Source: Flavobacterium sp. ACN2 (GTDB taxonomy: Bacteria > Bacteroidota > Bacteroidia > Flavobacteriales > Flavobacteriaceae). From it: DNA of 64,000 nucleotides. Positions within the stretch are counted from its first letter, which is position 1. Each line of letters begins with the position of its first letter. The stretch is from assembly GCF_002303885.1 (NCBI RefSeq), contig NZ_MRCM01000015.1:101476-165475 (forward strand), read 5' to 3'. The notes under the pieces are model-generated. The model worked only from the letters and a program-made list of their open reading frames with translations. It was not told where the DNA came from and made no database searches. The position numbers and the translations under genes are program-made. Positions 1-8,927 of the stretch are shown here, one piece after another.

Positions 1-31
1 CGGCGTTGATTTTTACTAATAAATCTTTCAT
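1..31 (-). CDS. 5' end of an unidentified gene, cut by the window edge
   Basis: An ATG on the minus strand at 29-31 opens a frame reading MKDLLVKINA that runs off the window. It is supported by a good Bacteroidetes promoter just upstream (TTG, 19 bases, TATTTTTG at 57-86). Ten codons are too few to name a family. The gene faces away from the pectin locus, with 307 bases between it and the end of the first GH28 gene. Confidence 0.5.
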   Translation of the reverse strand, partial: MKDLLVKINA

Positions 32-56
32 GCTTATATATTGTTAAATTAAGCCA

Positions 57-86
57 CAAAAATAAAAGTTTGTGTGATAGTTACAA
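57..86 (-). promoter_or_regulatory. Candidate promoter for the left-edge gene
   Basis: On the minus strand TTG (84-86) is followed after 19 bases by TATTTTTG (57-64), matching the Bacteroidetes -33/-7 pattern. The -7 box is 25 bases before the ATG at 31. Called from motif match and position only. Confidence 0.5.
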
Positions 87-338
87 CAATTTTGCTGTTA
101 AATTTAATGCAGTTTTTCATTCATTTCCTTTACAATAAATTGACTTCTGTTCTTTATTAAAAACCAGCAAATACAATATATTAGCAATCAACCACTTACT
201 TTAAAAGTGTTTTTATAACAACTGTTTTAATACGCTCCAGAAAGTATCAAATTAAAACTAGTTTCATCCAAAAAGATGGCTTATACCTCTTCTATTTGTT
301 AATTTTTGAGCGGAAAAATTCCTCAAAAAAGGAAAATT
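87..338. other. AT-rich intergenic stretch without a recognised gene
   Basis: Together with the promoter to its left this makes a 307-base gap between the left-edge gene and the first GH28 gene. I see no protein-like frame. Near 310-340 a short imperfect inverted repeat (TTTTGAG / CTCAAAA-like) follows the GH28 stop on the minus strand and may help end transcription, but it has no clean U-tract. Confidence 0.35.
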
Positions 339-1661
339 TTACTCAATAAGAGTCTTGTTTAAGTAAACATTCTTTAAAACAAGTCCGTCTATAATGCTTT
401 TATCCATCTTAGTTTTTACAGACTCTATATTTAGATTTTCAAATTTAAAATTACTCAATCTCACATTGGGATCTTTTTCCACACCATAAAAATTAGTGCA
501 CTTAAGATTGATATTTTTTAAAGTAATCTGATCGCCATAAGATAACGGAATATTTTGACGGTTTTTCAAATCATAAAACTGTCGCCAAGCAAAAATAGCA
601 AGTCCAGTTTCTGCTTCGCCTTGAATGTTTTCGACTAAAATATATTCGTATCGCTGTGGCGTGTCTGGTCTCATTTTTAGCCACAACATTCTAGAAGCAC
701 CTTTTATTTGGCTATTTCTAAAAATTACATTTCGATTATGAATCGCTTCACTTCCATTGGTTAAAGCCGAATGGCAAAATCCAAATGTACAATCCTCAAT
801 TATGATGTTTTTATTAGGGCCGTTATTTGGATCTTTATCTGCGTAAGGTCCTTTCCCTCCTTTCAAGGCAATGGCGTCATCATTTACAGACATATAGCAG
901 TTTTTTATCAAAACATTTTCGCAGACATCAAGATCAATGGCATCGGTACTTGGCGCTTTAATTTCAATATGTGGCGAAAAGATGTAAAGATTCAGCAGTT
1001 TTACATTATTACATTTATAAAAGTGATTCGTCCAAAAACCTGAATTAATCAATTTTACATCCTGAAACTGAACATTTTTTGAATTCCATACAAAAATTAA
1101 TCTTGACCTAGAGACTTCAAGATTCGTGCAATCAGGATTCTCACCACGTTTTTTCCAGAAAGCTTCCCAAAACTTTTTTCCATTTCCGTTTATTGTTCCT
1201 TCTCCCGAAATAGAAAAATGATCTACCCCATAAGCATTCACCAAGGCGGGAAAATAATCCAGATTTTGTCCTTCCATTCTTGAAGCCATAATTGGATAAT
1301 CAATAATATTATCTGAGCCTTTTAAAACTGCTCCTTTGGCTAAATATAAAGCTGTTTTAGGTTTAAAGAATAAAGCGCCACTCAAAAAAACACCTTTCGG
1401 TACTACAATTACACCGCCACCATTTGCCGATGCAAGGTCAATTATTGCCTGAATGGCTTGCGTTTGGATTATTGTGCTGTCTTTTTTAGCTCCAAAATCT
1501 GTTATACGATATTGCTTTCCTAAATCCTTTAATTGCAATTTCTGATCATTTTTAAACCAGCTGCTGATGGGAGTGCCATCAGGAAAAACATCAGTTACCT
1601 GCTGCGAGAAAGAAAAATTCAATCCGCTTATAAAAGCTAAAACAATAAAAAACTCTCTCAT
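339..1661 (-). CDS. Divergent glycoside hydrolase family 28 (pectin backbone hydrolase)
   Basis: Predicted secreted protein of 440 residues with a signal peptide (about residues 1-20, ending FSFSQ) and a right-handed beta-helix GH28-type domain from about residue 50. GH28 enzymes cleave galacturonic acid linkages in polygalacturonan or rhamnogalacturonan. The catalytic signatures are altered: STDAID stands where NTDGxD is usual (about residue 240), NDDA keeps the aspartate pair, the usual GHG is GFCHSAL, and the RIK site reads WLKMRP. The two other GH28 proteins in this window are canonical, so this one may have a different substrate such as rhamnogalacturonan side-chain uronates. It follows the DUF4861 gene by 25 bases on the same strand, so the two are probably co-transcribed. 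Family assignment is firm; substrate is inference. Confidence 0.85.
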   Translation of the reverse strand: MREFFIVLAFISGLNFSFSQQVTDVFPDGTPISSWFKNDQKLQLKDLGKQYRITDFGAKKDSTIIQTQAIQAIIDLASANGGGVIVVPKGVFLSGALFFKPKTALYLAKGAVLKGSDNIIDYPIMASRMEGQNLDYFPALVNAYGVDHFSISGEGTINGNGKKFWEAFWKKRGENPDCTNLEVSRSRLIFVWNSKNVQFQDVKLINSGFWTNHFYKCNNVKLLNLYIFSPHIEIKAPSTDAIDLDVCENVLIKNCYMSVNDDAIALKGGKGPYADKDPNNGPNKNIIIEDCTFGFCHSALTNGSEAIHNRNVIFRNSQIKGASRMLWLKMRPDTPQRYEYILVENIQGEAETGLAIFAWRQFYDLKNRQNIPLSYGDQITLKNINLKCTNFYGVEKDPNVRLSNFKFENLNIESVKTKMDKSIIDGLVLKNVYLNKTLIE

Positions 1662-1686
1662 TTGTACAACGGCCTATCGTTTCAAA

Positions 1687-2976
1687 TTACTTTACTTCGA
1701 CTTTTATTTTAGCCGAAAGCTGTTTGGCCAAATTGGTCACATAATTAGTAAAAAATGCAGAATCATTAAAACCTTTATCGGCGCTCAGTTCCCAAGCTGC
1801 AATCGCATAATAACTGATCTCTTTTTTATTATCAACTTTTAATTTTGCCAAATACGAATCCGTCAGCTGCCCTGTTTTAGGGGCTTCAATATAACCTTGA
1901 TAAATATTTGAAGGAACTAAAATTGCTGTTCCCAAAATCCATTGGCGTTCATAAGTCAAATAATCGTGCTGAATTAGACATATCCAATCTCCAGCTTCTA
2001 TAACCTGTAGCGGATTTTTATTATTCAAATTAGAAATTGCAGCTAGAAATGTTTCTTTGCCTTTAATACCATCTATTGAAACAGTATTTTTATAACCATA
2101 CATTCCAGGCCAAATAGAAGTTGTTTCCTGTACTTGATAAAGATTTTCAGAGGCTTTCCAGTTTTGATAATGGTAGCTTAAAACAGAATTTACCGGTCCT
2201 TCTGCTACAATTTTAAAAGCTGTCTTTTCTACATTATTTATGGTGTCATTGCCTAAAATTCCAAGTCGGTTTATTTTATTATCAATCAGCAATGCATAAC
2301 CGCCTAAACCAACAGAATTCCCAACAGGAAAAATATCTCTTCCCCAATCGTACATCACGTGATAATTATCTTCAACCGCGCCTTTACTGTTTATACCAAC
2401 GTTTTCGGGAGTTATTCCTGGAAGTTTTTTCCCAAACACATCTTTAGAATTTCTTCCGTCTAGATAATGTCTAAAACCAACTTTGTCGTTCTCCCAAGTC
2501 GGTCCGTCTGTTTGGTATTTTTGATAACCTAATTTTTTATGAACCTGATTCGCCATTAAAACCTCTTGTGTATCTGGATGAACAGGAAGATCTTTCCCTT
2601 CTCTTTTTCCAAAACGTGCACTGGTTTTTATTGTAAACCTCGGATCTATATCAGACCATTTTAACTGAATGATTTTTTCTTCGTTTGGTGAAAAATCAGT
2701 TGTAAAGAAAAGTTCATCCCATTTTCCATCGCCATTCAAATCGTTTGTCTGTGCTGGAATGGTATCTGTTTTTGAAATTAAAATAGGAAAAGCTCCTTTT
2801 ACATTGCTTTCTCCAATATTCTCTCTTTTTATAGAAATTGCTTTTTGCGAGAGCGCCAAAGAACTACTATTTTTTAAAACAATTGTTTTTTCTGATACAT
2901 TTTGAGAAACTTTGCAACTCGCTAATAATACTGTAACTAAAGTAATTGGAAGATAAAATAATACTCTTTTTTTCAT
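1687..2976 (-). CDS. DUF4861 family lipoprotein of the pectin locus
   Basis: A 429-residue protein with a lipoprotein signal (LLASCKVS, cysteine at about 21), so probably anchored in a membrane facing the periplasm or cell surface. After a 100-residue beta-rich N-terminal part carrying a D-x-N-x-D-G motif, it has the DUF4861 region, with blocks such as GPTWENDKVGFRHYLD and YHVMYDWGRDIFP. The shorter paralogue at 14.4-15.3 kb shares these blocks (WENNRIGYRLYLDWRN, YHNMSDWGADIL). DUF4861 genes commonly occur beside pectin-degrading enzymes; the biochemical role is not established to my knowledge. It is first in a two-gene unit with the divergent GH28. Confidence 0.8.
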   Translation of the reverse strand: MKKRVLFYLPITLVTVLLASCKVSQNVSEKTIVLKNSSSLALSQKAISIKRENIGESNVKGAFPILISKTDTIPAQTNDLNGDGKWDELFFTTDFSPNEEKIIQLKWSDIDPRFTIKTSARFGKREGKDLPVHPDTQEVLMANQVHKKLGYQKYQTDGPTWENDKVGFRHYLDGRNSKDVFGKKLPGITPENVGINSKGAVEDNYHVMYDWGRDIFPVGNSVGLGGYALLIDNKINRLGILGNDTINNVEKTAFKIVAEGPVNSVLSYHYQNWKASENLYQVQETTSIWPGMYGYKNTVSIDGIKGKETFLAAISNLNNKNPLQVIEAGDWICLIQHDYLTYERQWILGTAILVPSNIYQGYIEAPKTGQLTDSYLAKLKVDNKKEISYYAIAAWELSADKGFNDSAFFTNYVTNLAKQLSAKIKVEVK

Positions 2977-3080
2977 TCTTTCTTTATTCTTTATTTTTTC
3001 AGAACAATTTAAGATTTTTAATTGTTATAATAACACTTAAAAATCAAAAACTTCTAAAAAAAATGAAATTTAATATAAAT

Positions 3081-3113
3081 AAAAAGCAGGATAACGAACA
3101 ACAATTACCCTGC
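3081..3113 (-). terminator. Rho-independent terminator after the receiver-like gene
   Basis: On the minus strand GCAGGGTAA and TTATCCTGC can pair (one G-U) around a ten-base loop and are followed by TTTTT. It lies 65 bases past the stop of the gene ending at 3178 and before the DUF4861 gene, separating the two units. Confidence 0.6.
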
Positions 3114-3177
3114 AATTTAAACACATTACTATCAAATAATATGATCGAAAAAAATATAAAAAATAAAATAAATTACT

Positions 3178-3651
3178 TCACATTAAAAAATACATTGCTT
3201 TGTAATATTCATTAAACTTTGATTGTGATGGATTAGATGGCCTCAATGTCTTTTTTTCCCTTTTGAAATCTAATTTCTTTTTCAAAAAGAGTTTTACTTC
3301 TTTAAAAATTTCACGACTAGTTTTTGATTCATCAAACAAAATCAAATTATTGATTTCTTCTAAAAAAGATAAGCTCTTGTAAAGTTGCCTATTAAACAAA
3401 CAAACTAAAGTATTTGCTCTTTTTTCTTCTTGTAAAAAACTAAGCAACTCTTCTCTCCTGTAGACTACATAAATAATTCGATCATATTGATTTATTGTCC
3501 CTTCACATTGATCAGTAAAAGATTTTTCTAAAAATTCAAACTCATCTTTAAGTTTTCTTTTAAACATTTTCAGAAAAAAACCTTGATTATCAACCACTAA
3601 AACTCGCTCCTTTTGCATCTTTTTGTTTTTTAAAACAGTAAACTCCTCCAT
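3178..3651 (-). CDS. Orphan receiver-like protein, degenerate
   Basis: A 157-residue basic protein. From about residue 16 it reads RVLVVDNQGFFLKMF, resembling the first strand and helix of a response-regulator receiver domain, and further segments (YDRIIYVVY, NTLVCLFN) look like alternating buried strands. The acidic pair after strand 1 is reduced to a single D, and no phosphoacceptor aspartate or output domain is clear. It would be cytoplasmic. It is flanked by a YcxB-like gene and the DUF4861 gene and has its own terminator. An in-frame ATG 33 bases downstream is an alternative start. Receiver resemblance is my inference. Confidence 0.6.
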   Translation of the reverse strand: MEEFTVLKNKKMQKERVLVVDNQGFFLKMFKRKLKDEFEFLEKSFTDQCEGTINQYDRIIYVVYRREELLSFLQEEKRANTLVCLFNRQLYKSLSFLEEINNLILFDESKTSREIFKEVKLFLKKKLDFKREKKTLRPSNPSQSKFNEYYKAMYFLM

Positions 3652-3774
3652 TAACTGAGGGATTCGCTACTAAAATATGTAGCAAAATTAGAGCTGTATC
3701 AATCATTCATTAGCTTCAATAAGCCATAAAACAATCATAATAAGGTATTTTTTGATATTATTATTAAAAATGGA

Positions 3775-4308
3775 TTAGACTTTTATCACGTGCATGACAT
3801 GCTTTTCAACAAATGAAACCAATTCTTCAATCTCTTGACAATTGTGATCTTTCTTTGAAATAGAAATGATATAAGCATTTCTTTCTTTTACGTAGAGAAA
3901 TAAGAAATTTTTAGTCGAAATAACTTTTTCAATTTTTGTCCATTTATGTTTTAATTCTCTTAACGGAGATCGAACACAAACATCAGAATAAGTAAAAGTG
4001 AGTTTATATCTGCTATAAAATTTGTTATACTGGATAAGCCATTTTGTTAAGCAAAAAATCGTTCTAGATATAGCATCCAGAAAAAAGAATTGAATGATCA
4101 CCAAAAAAACAAGTGTAACCAAACAACTTATCAGCCACTGAAAAAAATCGGCTTCATTAATAAAATCAAGAAAAAGCATCACTAATGCAACAACAAAAAA
4201 AACATAGATTAAACCCTCTTTAAACAAGTGTTCAAAGTACATTTTGTTAAGTTTTCTAATTTCAGAAATATTTAACTGAAACTCTAATGAAAAATTAGCC
4301 GCTTTCAT
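3775..4308 (-). CDS. YcxB-like membrane protein
   Basis: A 177-residue protein with two hydrophobic segments in its first half (about LIYVFFVVALVMLFLDFI and WLISCLVTLVFLVIIQFFF), then a cytoplasmic-type domain with RYKLTFTYSDVCVRSP and HKWTKIEKVISTKNFLFLYV. That pattern (beta domain, W-x-x-I/V, F-L-F/Y) is typical of the YcxB-like family of unknown function. I chose the ATG at 4308; a TTG 30 bases upstream would add ten residues. It lies between the pectin operon terminator and the receiver-like gene and probably has nothing to do with pectin. Confidence 0.65.
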   Translation of the reverse strand: MKAANFSLEFQLNISEIRKLNKMYFEHLFKEGLIYVFFVVALVMLFLDFINEADFFQWLISCLVTLVFLVIIQFFFLDAISRTIFCLTKWLIQYNKFYSRYKLTFTYSDVCVRSPLRELKHKWTKIEKVISTKNFLFLYVKERNAYIISISKKDHNCQEIEELVSFVEKHVMHVIKV

Positions 4309-4464
4309 ATTTTTTGTCTTCTTAGGTATATTATTCAAGACAAAAGTATATCAACAAAAAAGTCTTAAATAGACTTAGAAGCTTTTATAATATTAAAATA
4401 AGGCTAGATTTATTTCTTTAATCTTTACTTTTTTATCTTCTTTTTACATGAAATGTCAAAAACC

Positions 4465-4490
4465 AAAAAAGGGGAAATACAAATTCCCCC
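4465..4490 (-). terminator. Terminator of the pectin operon
   Basis: On the minus strand a GGGGGAA / TTCCCC hairpin is followed by TTTTTT, about 33 bases past the stop of the acetylesterase gene. It is the first clean intrinsic terminator downstream of the promoter at 22.7 kb on this strand. Confidence 0.7.
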
Positions 4491-4522
4491 TTTCTTTTAA
4501 TTACTTTAAGTTTAAAAACGTT

Positions 4523-5266
4523 TTACTTAATTCCGCTTTTAAGATTCTTTAGCGAAGCGTCTTTCGAAAGCTTAATTTGGTTAATTACAATTTCAGCAAT
4601 TTTATTTGCTCCTAACAAGGAAAGGTGCGTATCATCAGCTTTATCTGTGTCATAAAATGCATTTTCTCCTGCTTTGAAATGAAGATGAAGCTGTTTTGAT
4701 TTTTCTGGCCCGTAAGATTGCTCTAATAATTCGGTGTAGTATTCTAAATCTATAAAAGGCACATTATATTCCTCTGCGACCAATCGAGTTTCTAAAGGAT
4801 AATCGCCATGTGTGGGTACCAAAACGCCTTTTTCGTTAAAGTTACGTCTTGAAATAGAAGTTAATAATATCGGAATAGCACCTTTTTCTCTACTTTCTTT
4901 TACAAAACGAATCAGATTGTATCTGTAAGCTGTATGCGGATTGGTAAATCGTGCTGAGTCTTCAATTTTCTGATCATTATGTCCGAATTCTATAAAAACA
5001 TAATCTCCTTTTTTAAGTTTGTTATAAACAGAATCCCAGCGTTTTTCATTGATAAAGCTTCTCGTGCTTCGTCCGTTTACCGCTTTATTGATTACTGTTA
5101 TGTTTTCTTTGAAAAAAGGCTGCAATACCTGAGCCCAACCATGTTCTGGATTTTTGTCCGGATCTTTTTTATTTGCCATTGTAGAGTCTCCAATGCAATA
5201 CAAAGAGTTTTTTTGGGCAAAACTTACTGTGGTGATAAGTAATGCTAGAAAGATATATTTTTTCAT
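4523..5266 (-). CDS. SGNH-type rhamnogalacturonan acetylesterase (CE12-like)
   Basis: A 247-residue secreted esterase that should remove acetyl groups from rhamnogalacturonan or pectin so the backbone enzymes can act. The signal peptide ends near residue 17 (VSFAQ). SGNH blocks are visible: block I CIGDSTMANK with the nucleophilic serine (about residue 28), block II glycine in NKAVNGRSTRSF, block III FIEFGHNDQK, and block V DDTHLSLLGA with the Asp-x-x-His pair near residue 215. Length fits CE12. It is the last gene of the pectin operon, 209 bases after a GH28 gene and just before the terminator. The exact ester substrate is inference. Confidence 0.9.
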   Translation of the reverse strand: MKKYIFLALLITTVSFAQKNSLYCIGDSTMANKKDPDKNPEHGWAQVLQPFFKENITVINKAVNGRSTRSFINEKRWDSVYNKLKKGDYVFIEFGHNDQKIEDSARFTNPHTAYRYNLIRFVKESREKGAIPILLTSISRRNFNEKGVLVPTHGDYPLETRLVAEEYNVPFIDLEYYTELLEQSYGPEKSKQLHLHFKAGENAFYDTDKADDTHLSLLGANKIAEIVINQIKLSKDASLKNLKSGIK

Positions 5267-5283
5267 TTTCTTTTGTTTTTTTT

Positions 5284-5460
5284 AATGCTGAGGGTTTTAT
5301 TGCGAAGTGTTTTTTTAACGCAAAACTGCAGTGCATCTCTACGAAAAATCTTTGAATCTTTGAATCTCTGAACCTTTGAGCCTTTGCCTCTTTTTATTAA
5401 ACCTTTGCGAACTTTGCGATTTCTTTGTGCACTTTGCGTTAAAAAAAAGCTTAGCTATAA
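5284..5460. repeat. Intergenic repeat block with GCAAAG/CTTTGCG motifs
   Basis: The spacer holds repeated short words: ATCTTTGAATCTTTGAATC, CTTTGAGCCTTTGCC, and AACCTTTGCGAACTTTGCG then GCACTTTGCGTT. The same CTTTGCG / CGCAAAG words recur near 45.84-46.07 kb and 49.06-49.18 kb. It looks like a dispersed flavobacterial intergenic repeat family inserted within the pectin operon. Confidence 0.55.
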
Positions 5461-5475
5461 AATGAGGTTAAAAAT

Positions 5476-6831
5476 CTAATGTTTTGAAACTGCTGTAGGC
5501 ACTGTTGCTCTTTTACCTATAAAAACATCTGTCATTAAAACGTTTTCTGCGTTTTCATTCGAGAGCGCATTTTTGGCTTCTTTGATTTCTATGTTTTTTA
5601 AAGAGATATTCTTGATTTTTTTATCTGCAAATCCCTGAATTACGATACCAGATTCTGACGCTTTGTTACAGGTGATATTAGAGAAATATACATTTGATAT
5701 CTCTGACTGATAGCCTTTTCCTTCTCCGTGATAATTTGCTGTAATGTATATACAATCTTCTACTTGATCTAACTGGATATTTTGGACAAATATATTTTTG
5801 ATATAGCCTCCGCGATCGGCATTGGTTTTTAAATAAATGCCTCTTTTTAAATATCCTGCCGTTTTGCAATTTTCTACAAATACATTCTGAACTCCAGCCG
5901 ACATTTCGCTCCCGATTACCACACCATGAAGTCCTTTAAAATTACAATTTCGTATCACAATATTCTCGCTAGGCGTTGCTGCATTAGCTCTTCCTTCATG
6001 ATCTCTTCCTGCTTTTATGGCAACATTGTCGTCTCCGTTGTCAAAAGTCACATTTTCAATTAAAACGTCTTTTGCGTATTCTGGATCGATTCCGTCATTA
6101 TTGTGATTTAAGGATTTGTAACTTATTCCGCGAATGGTAATACTTTCTGATTTTAAAAGATGCAGACACCAAAACGGCGAATTTTCGATTCGGATATTTT
6201 CGACTAAAATGTTTTTGCAATTTAAAAACTGAATCATCTGTGGTCGTAAAAAATAGCCTTTTCCAAATTTTCTTTCCTCTAATGGCGTATTGTTGTGATT
6301 CATGTCACGGCTTCGGTTTTTACCTTCGTTTTCTTTTGCTTTAAAAGTTTTCCAAGTCTTTCCTCCTTCTCCGTCAATTGTTCCTTCTCCAGAAATGGAA
6401 ATATTCGTGCAATTATTAGCATAAATAAGCGGACTGTAATTATACAACATCGTCCCTTCCCAGCTTGTTAAAACCATTGGAAGATAATCTTTCGGATTAT
6501 CACTGAACTTTATTTTAGCCCCTTTTTCAATTCTAAGGTTTACATTGCTTACAAAATGTATCGGTCCGTTGATTTTATAAATTCCTTTTGGAACTATAAT
6601 TGTTCCGCCTTTATTTTTTTTGCACAAAGCCATTGCTTTATCAAAAGCCTTTTTATTATCTGTAATAGAATCGCCTTTGGCACCTAATGTCAAAACATTA
6701 ACCCGATAGGAAGTTATTATTGGAAGCTGAATTCGTTTCACAATAGAATCCACTTTAGCTGACGGAAAATCGCTATTCTGTGCAAATGATGCCCACGAAA
6801 GGAAGATTAGAAAGAAGTATTTGAAATTCAT
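5476..6831 (-). CDS. GH28 polygalacturonase (exo-type likely)
   Basis: A 451-residue secreted enzyme with a signal peptide (about 1-17, ASFAQ) and a full GH28 beta-helix domain. All four GH28 signatures can be read: NNDGID, GDDNVA, LHGVVIGSE and RGIYLKT. GH28 hydrolyses alpha-1,4 galacturonosyl bonds. The insertion with PEYAKD after NNDGID and the GRDHEG loop are shared with the GH28 at 21.2-22.7 kb and often go with exo-acting enzymes. It lies between the PL10-CE8 fusion and the acetylesterase. The product would be galacturonic acid for the UxaC-UxaB-UxaA route. Confidence 0.9.
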   Translation of the reverse strand: MNFKYFFLIFLSWASFAQNSDFPSAKVDSIVKRIQLPIITSYRVNVLTLGAKGDSITDNKKAFDKAMALCKKNKGGTIIVPKGIYKINGPIHFVSNVNLRIEKGAKIKFSDNPKDYLPMVLTSWEGTMLYNYSPLIYANNCTNISISGEGTIDGEGGKTWKTFKAKENEGKNRSRDMNHNNTPLEERKFGKGYFLRPQMIQFLNCKNILVENIRIENSPFWCLHLLKSESITIRGISYKSLNHNNDGIDPEYAKDVLIENVTFDNGDDNVAIKAGRDHEGRANAATPSENIVIRNCNFKGLHGVVIGSEMSAGVQNVFVENCKTAGYLKRGIYLKTNADRGGYIKNIFVQNIQLDQVEDCIYITANYHGEGKGYQSEISNVYFSNITCNKASESGIVIQGFADKKIKNISLKNIEIKEAKNALSNENAENVLMTDVFIGKRATVPTAVSKH

Positions 6832-6841
6832 GTTTTTTTAT

Positions 6842-6920
6842 TTTAAGTGCGTGCTAGTCGCAATCGCAGTCCCAGTTTTCAGTGCCGACTGAAACTGCGA
6901 CTGAGAACTGGGACTGGGAC
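6842..6920. repeat. Palindromic intergenic element inside the pectin operon
   Basis: The 88-base spacer holds an imperfect inverted repeat: AGTCCCAGTTTTCAGT on one side, ACTGAAACTGCGACTG in the middle and GAGAACTGGGACTGGGAC on the other. It reads like a REP-type hairpin, without a U-tract after it on the minus strand, so I do not call it a terminator. It could stabilise or process the mRNA. Confidence 0.5.
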
Positions 6921-8926
6921 TAAAGAGAATACCAATTCGCAATCTTATCTTTAAGGATATTTTCTATCGAATATTGTGTTGCTTCTTTTTTTGAAAGCTG
7001 ATAAGACCATTTTACTCTTTTTGATGGCTGAAATCCTTCTCCGCTACAATTGTATTCGGCATAAAAAGCTTTCTTTTCAGCTTCTGGTTTAGACCAATTT
7101 TCCCAACCCTCTGGCTTTATTTGTTTTCCCATTTCGCAGTTTATAAAAACTGTTTTAGCATAAATACGCCACGGCCTTCCTAAATATACCTCTTTTGCCT
7201 CTGGGCTTGCAGTCAGTTTACAATTTTTGAAAACAAAACCAAACGAAGTTCCTTCGGGGGTTGAAGCAGCTGTGATATAAGAGCTTTTGATACTGTGAAT
7301 CGTACAGTTCTCAAATAAGGCGGTTGCGCCTCCAAAAATAAAATCTGTTGTGCCTTCTATATAACAATCCTTAAAATATTGCTTTGCCTCTTTTCCAGAC
7401 AAATACAACGTATCTTGATTTCCTAAAAGATTACAGTTAATAATTTTAGCGCGGTTGGCTACAACAGACAACGCAATAGCTTGTCCATGCTCACCAGAAG
7501 TATTTTTAATCGTTAGATTTGATGCCGTAAAATCGTCCCCTTCAACCAAAAGTGTGTAGGTATAAAAAGTACTATTTCTGCCTAAAGCTATTTTTGAAAA
7601 ATTATCATCAAAAGTAATAATGGTATTTTCTTTACTTTCCCCTTTCAGAAATACATTAGTATTCCATTCCGGAATTCTAACTTTTTCGTTGTAGATTCCG
7701 TTTTTAATAAAAATAGTAACTTTATCATAAGGAAAAGCGGGTGTTGCATAAATTGCATCCTGAATTTTGGTAAAATCTCCCGAACCATCTTGCGCTACAG
7801 TAATATAATCTACAATTTTCTTTTCGGCTGCCCCTACTTTTGTACCGTTTTTAACTGCCCAGTCTGGAAATTTTTTTAAAACTTCCTCTGGTGCATCTGA
7901 ATACCATGAATAGCCATTTCTTCTTTCTGATCCTATTTGATCCAATGATTTTTTCTTAATTCCGTCACGGTCACAAAAGAAAGGTTCATTGGTTTCCAAA
8001 TCCATAAATCTTGCCCAGATAGGTTTGGCATTTACTGCTGGAATCATTTTTTTATCTACAATTTTTCCGGCGTCATTTAAAACTCTTTTTTCTTCTAAAT
8101 TGGTAATTTTAGTTTTTTGAAACCATTCTACCGCACTTTTTACAGCGGTAACAACTTCTCTTGACGGTTTGTCAATCGACATTAAAAGCAATACTATTTT
8201 TGTTGATTCATAACCGCTTAACGAAGCCAATTCAAAAGCTCTTGCATTTGCTGGCGCCAAAGTCACTTCATCATGCTGTGCGCACCAAGCGGTTAAAACA
8301 CCATTTTGCTTGTATTGTGTTTTTAAAATACAATCGATTCCTTTATCAAATGATTTTCTGCATTTTTCCACAATTTCTTTTGATGGTTTAATGCTGTAAT
8401 AATCGGTTTCGTCTGCAACGGCTTTTATTACATTCATAATATTAACCATCGAATCATCATTGTAGGTAATGTGCGTATAATATCCTTTTTTTAACGGATA
8501 AAACTGAGGCCATCCTCCGTTTGCATATTGAGCCTCCAGCAGATAATTTAAGCCTTTTAAGAAAGATTCTCTATAACGTTCGTCTTTAACCTGCGCATAC
8601 ATTCTAGACATAAAAAGCATTTCCTGACAAGTTGCTCCGTTGTCTGTAGTAGTTTCTACAGCTGTTTTTTTAAGAGCAATCAAATCTTTTTTCTGCTTTT
8701 CGGTCAGCTCATCCTGCATTTGAATATTCTTTGGCCAGCCTCCAATATCTCTTTGGTAGAGCAGTACATTTTCTGCTACTCTTTTCGCGTCTGCGTTTGC
8801 AAACCAAGCGACATCACTCTTGCGAATAACATCTGACCATCTTTTATAAGTATTCTGAGCATTTACAGCAAAACTGCAAAGGCATAAAAAAAGCATTATT
8901 TGTTTTTTAAACTGTATCATTTCCAA
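6920..8926 (-). CDS. Bifunctional pectate lyase (PL10) and pectin methylesterase (CE8)
   Basis: A 668-residue secreted fusion. After a signal peptide (to about residue 23) the N-terminal half, about residues 25-345, is a PL10-type pectate lyase, recognised by QRDIGGWPKNIQM, GGWPQFYP, and QHDEVTLAPANARAFE, with TWIR replaced by KPIWARF. From about residue 370 a CE8 beta-helix starts (ITVAQDGSGDFTKIQDAI) with its catalytic blocks QAIALSV, GNQDTLY, DFIFGGATA and YLGRPWR. CE8 removes methyl esters; PL10 cleaves the de-esterified chain by beta-elimination, giving unsaturated oligogalacturonides for the GH105 enzymes. Joining both steps in one chain makes biochemical sense. It starts two bases before the stop of the GH43 gene upstream, so translation may be coupled. 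Confidence 0.9.
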   Translation of the reverse strand: MEMIQFKKQIMLFLCLCSFAVNAQNTYKRWSDVIRKSDVAWFANADAKRVAENVLLYQRDIGGWPKNIQMQDELTEKQKKDLIALKKTAVETTTDNGATCQEMLFMSRMYAQVKDERYRESFLKGLNYLLEAQYANGGWPQFYPLKKGYYTHITYNDDSMVNIMNVIKAVADETDYYSIKPSKEIVEKCRKSFDKGIDCILKTQYKQNGVLTAWCAQHDEVTLAPANARAFELASLSGYESTKIVLLLMSIDKPSREVVTAVKSAVEWFQKTKITNLEEKRVLNDAGKIVDKKMIPAVNAKPIWARFMDLETNEPFFCDRDGIKKKSLDQIGSERRNGYSWYSDAPEEVLKKFPDWAVKNGTKVGAAEKKIVDYITVAQDGSGDFTKIQDAIYATPAFPYDKVTIFIKNGIYNEKVRIPEWNTNVFLKGESKENTIITFDDNFSKIALGRNSTFYTYTLLVEGDDFTASNLTIKNTSGEHGQAIALSVVANRAKIINCNLLGNQDTLYLSGKEAKQYFKDCYIEGTTDFIFGGATALFENCTIHSIKSSYITAASTPEGTSFGFVFKNCKLTASPEAKEVYLGRPWRIYAKTVFINCEMGKQIKPEGWENWSKPEAEKKAFYAEYNCSGEGFQPSKRVKWSYQLSKKEATQYSIENILKDKIANWYSL

Positions 8927-8927
8927 C

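Noticed and set aside
2946..3215. 89-codon plus-strand frame with many Lys and Asn
   Set aside because: AT-rich spacer with a terminator on the other strand; composition explains the open frame.
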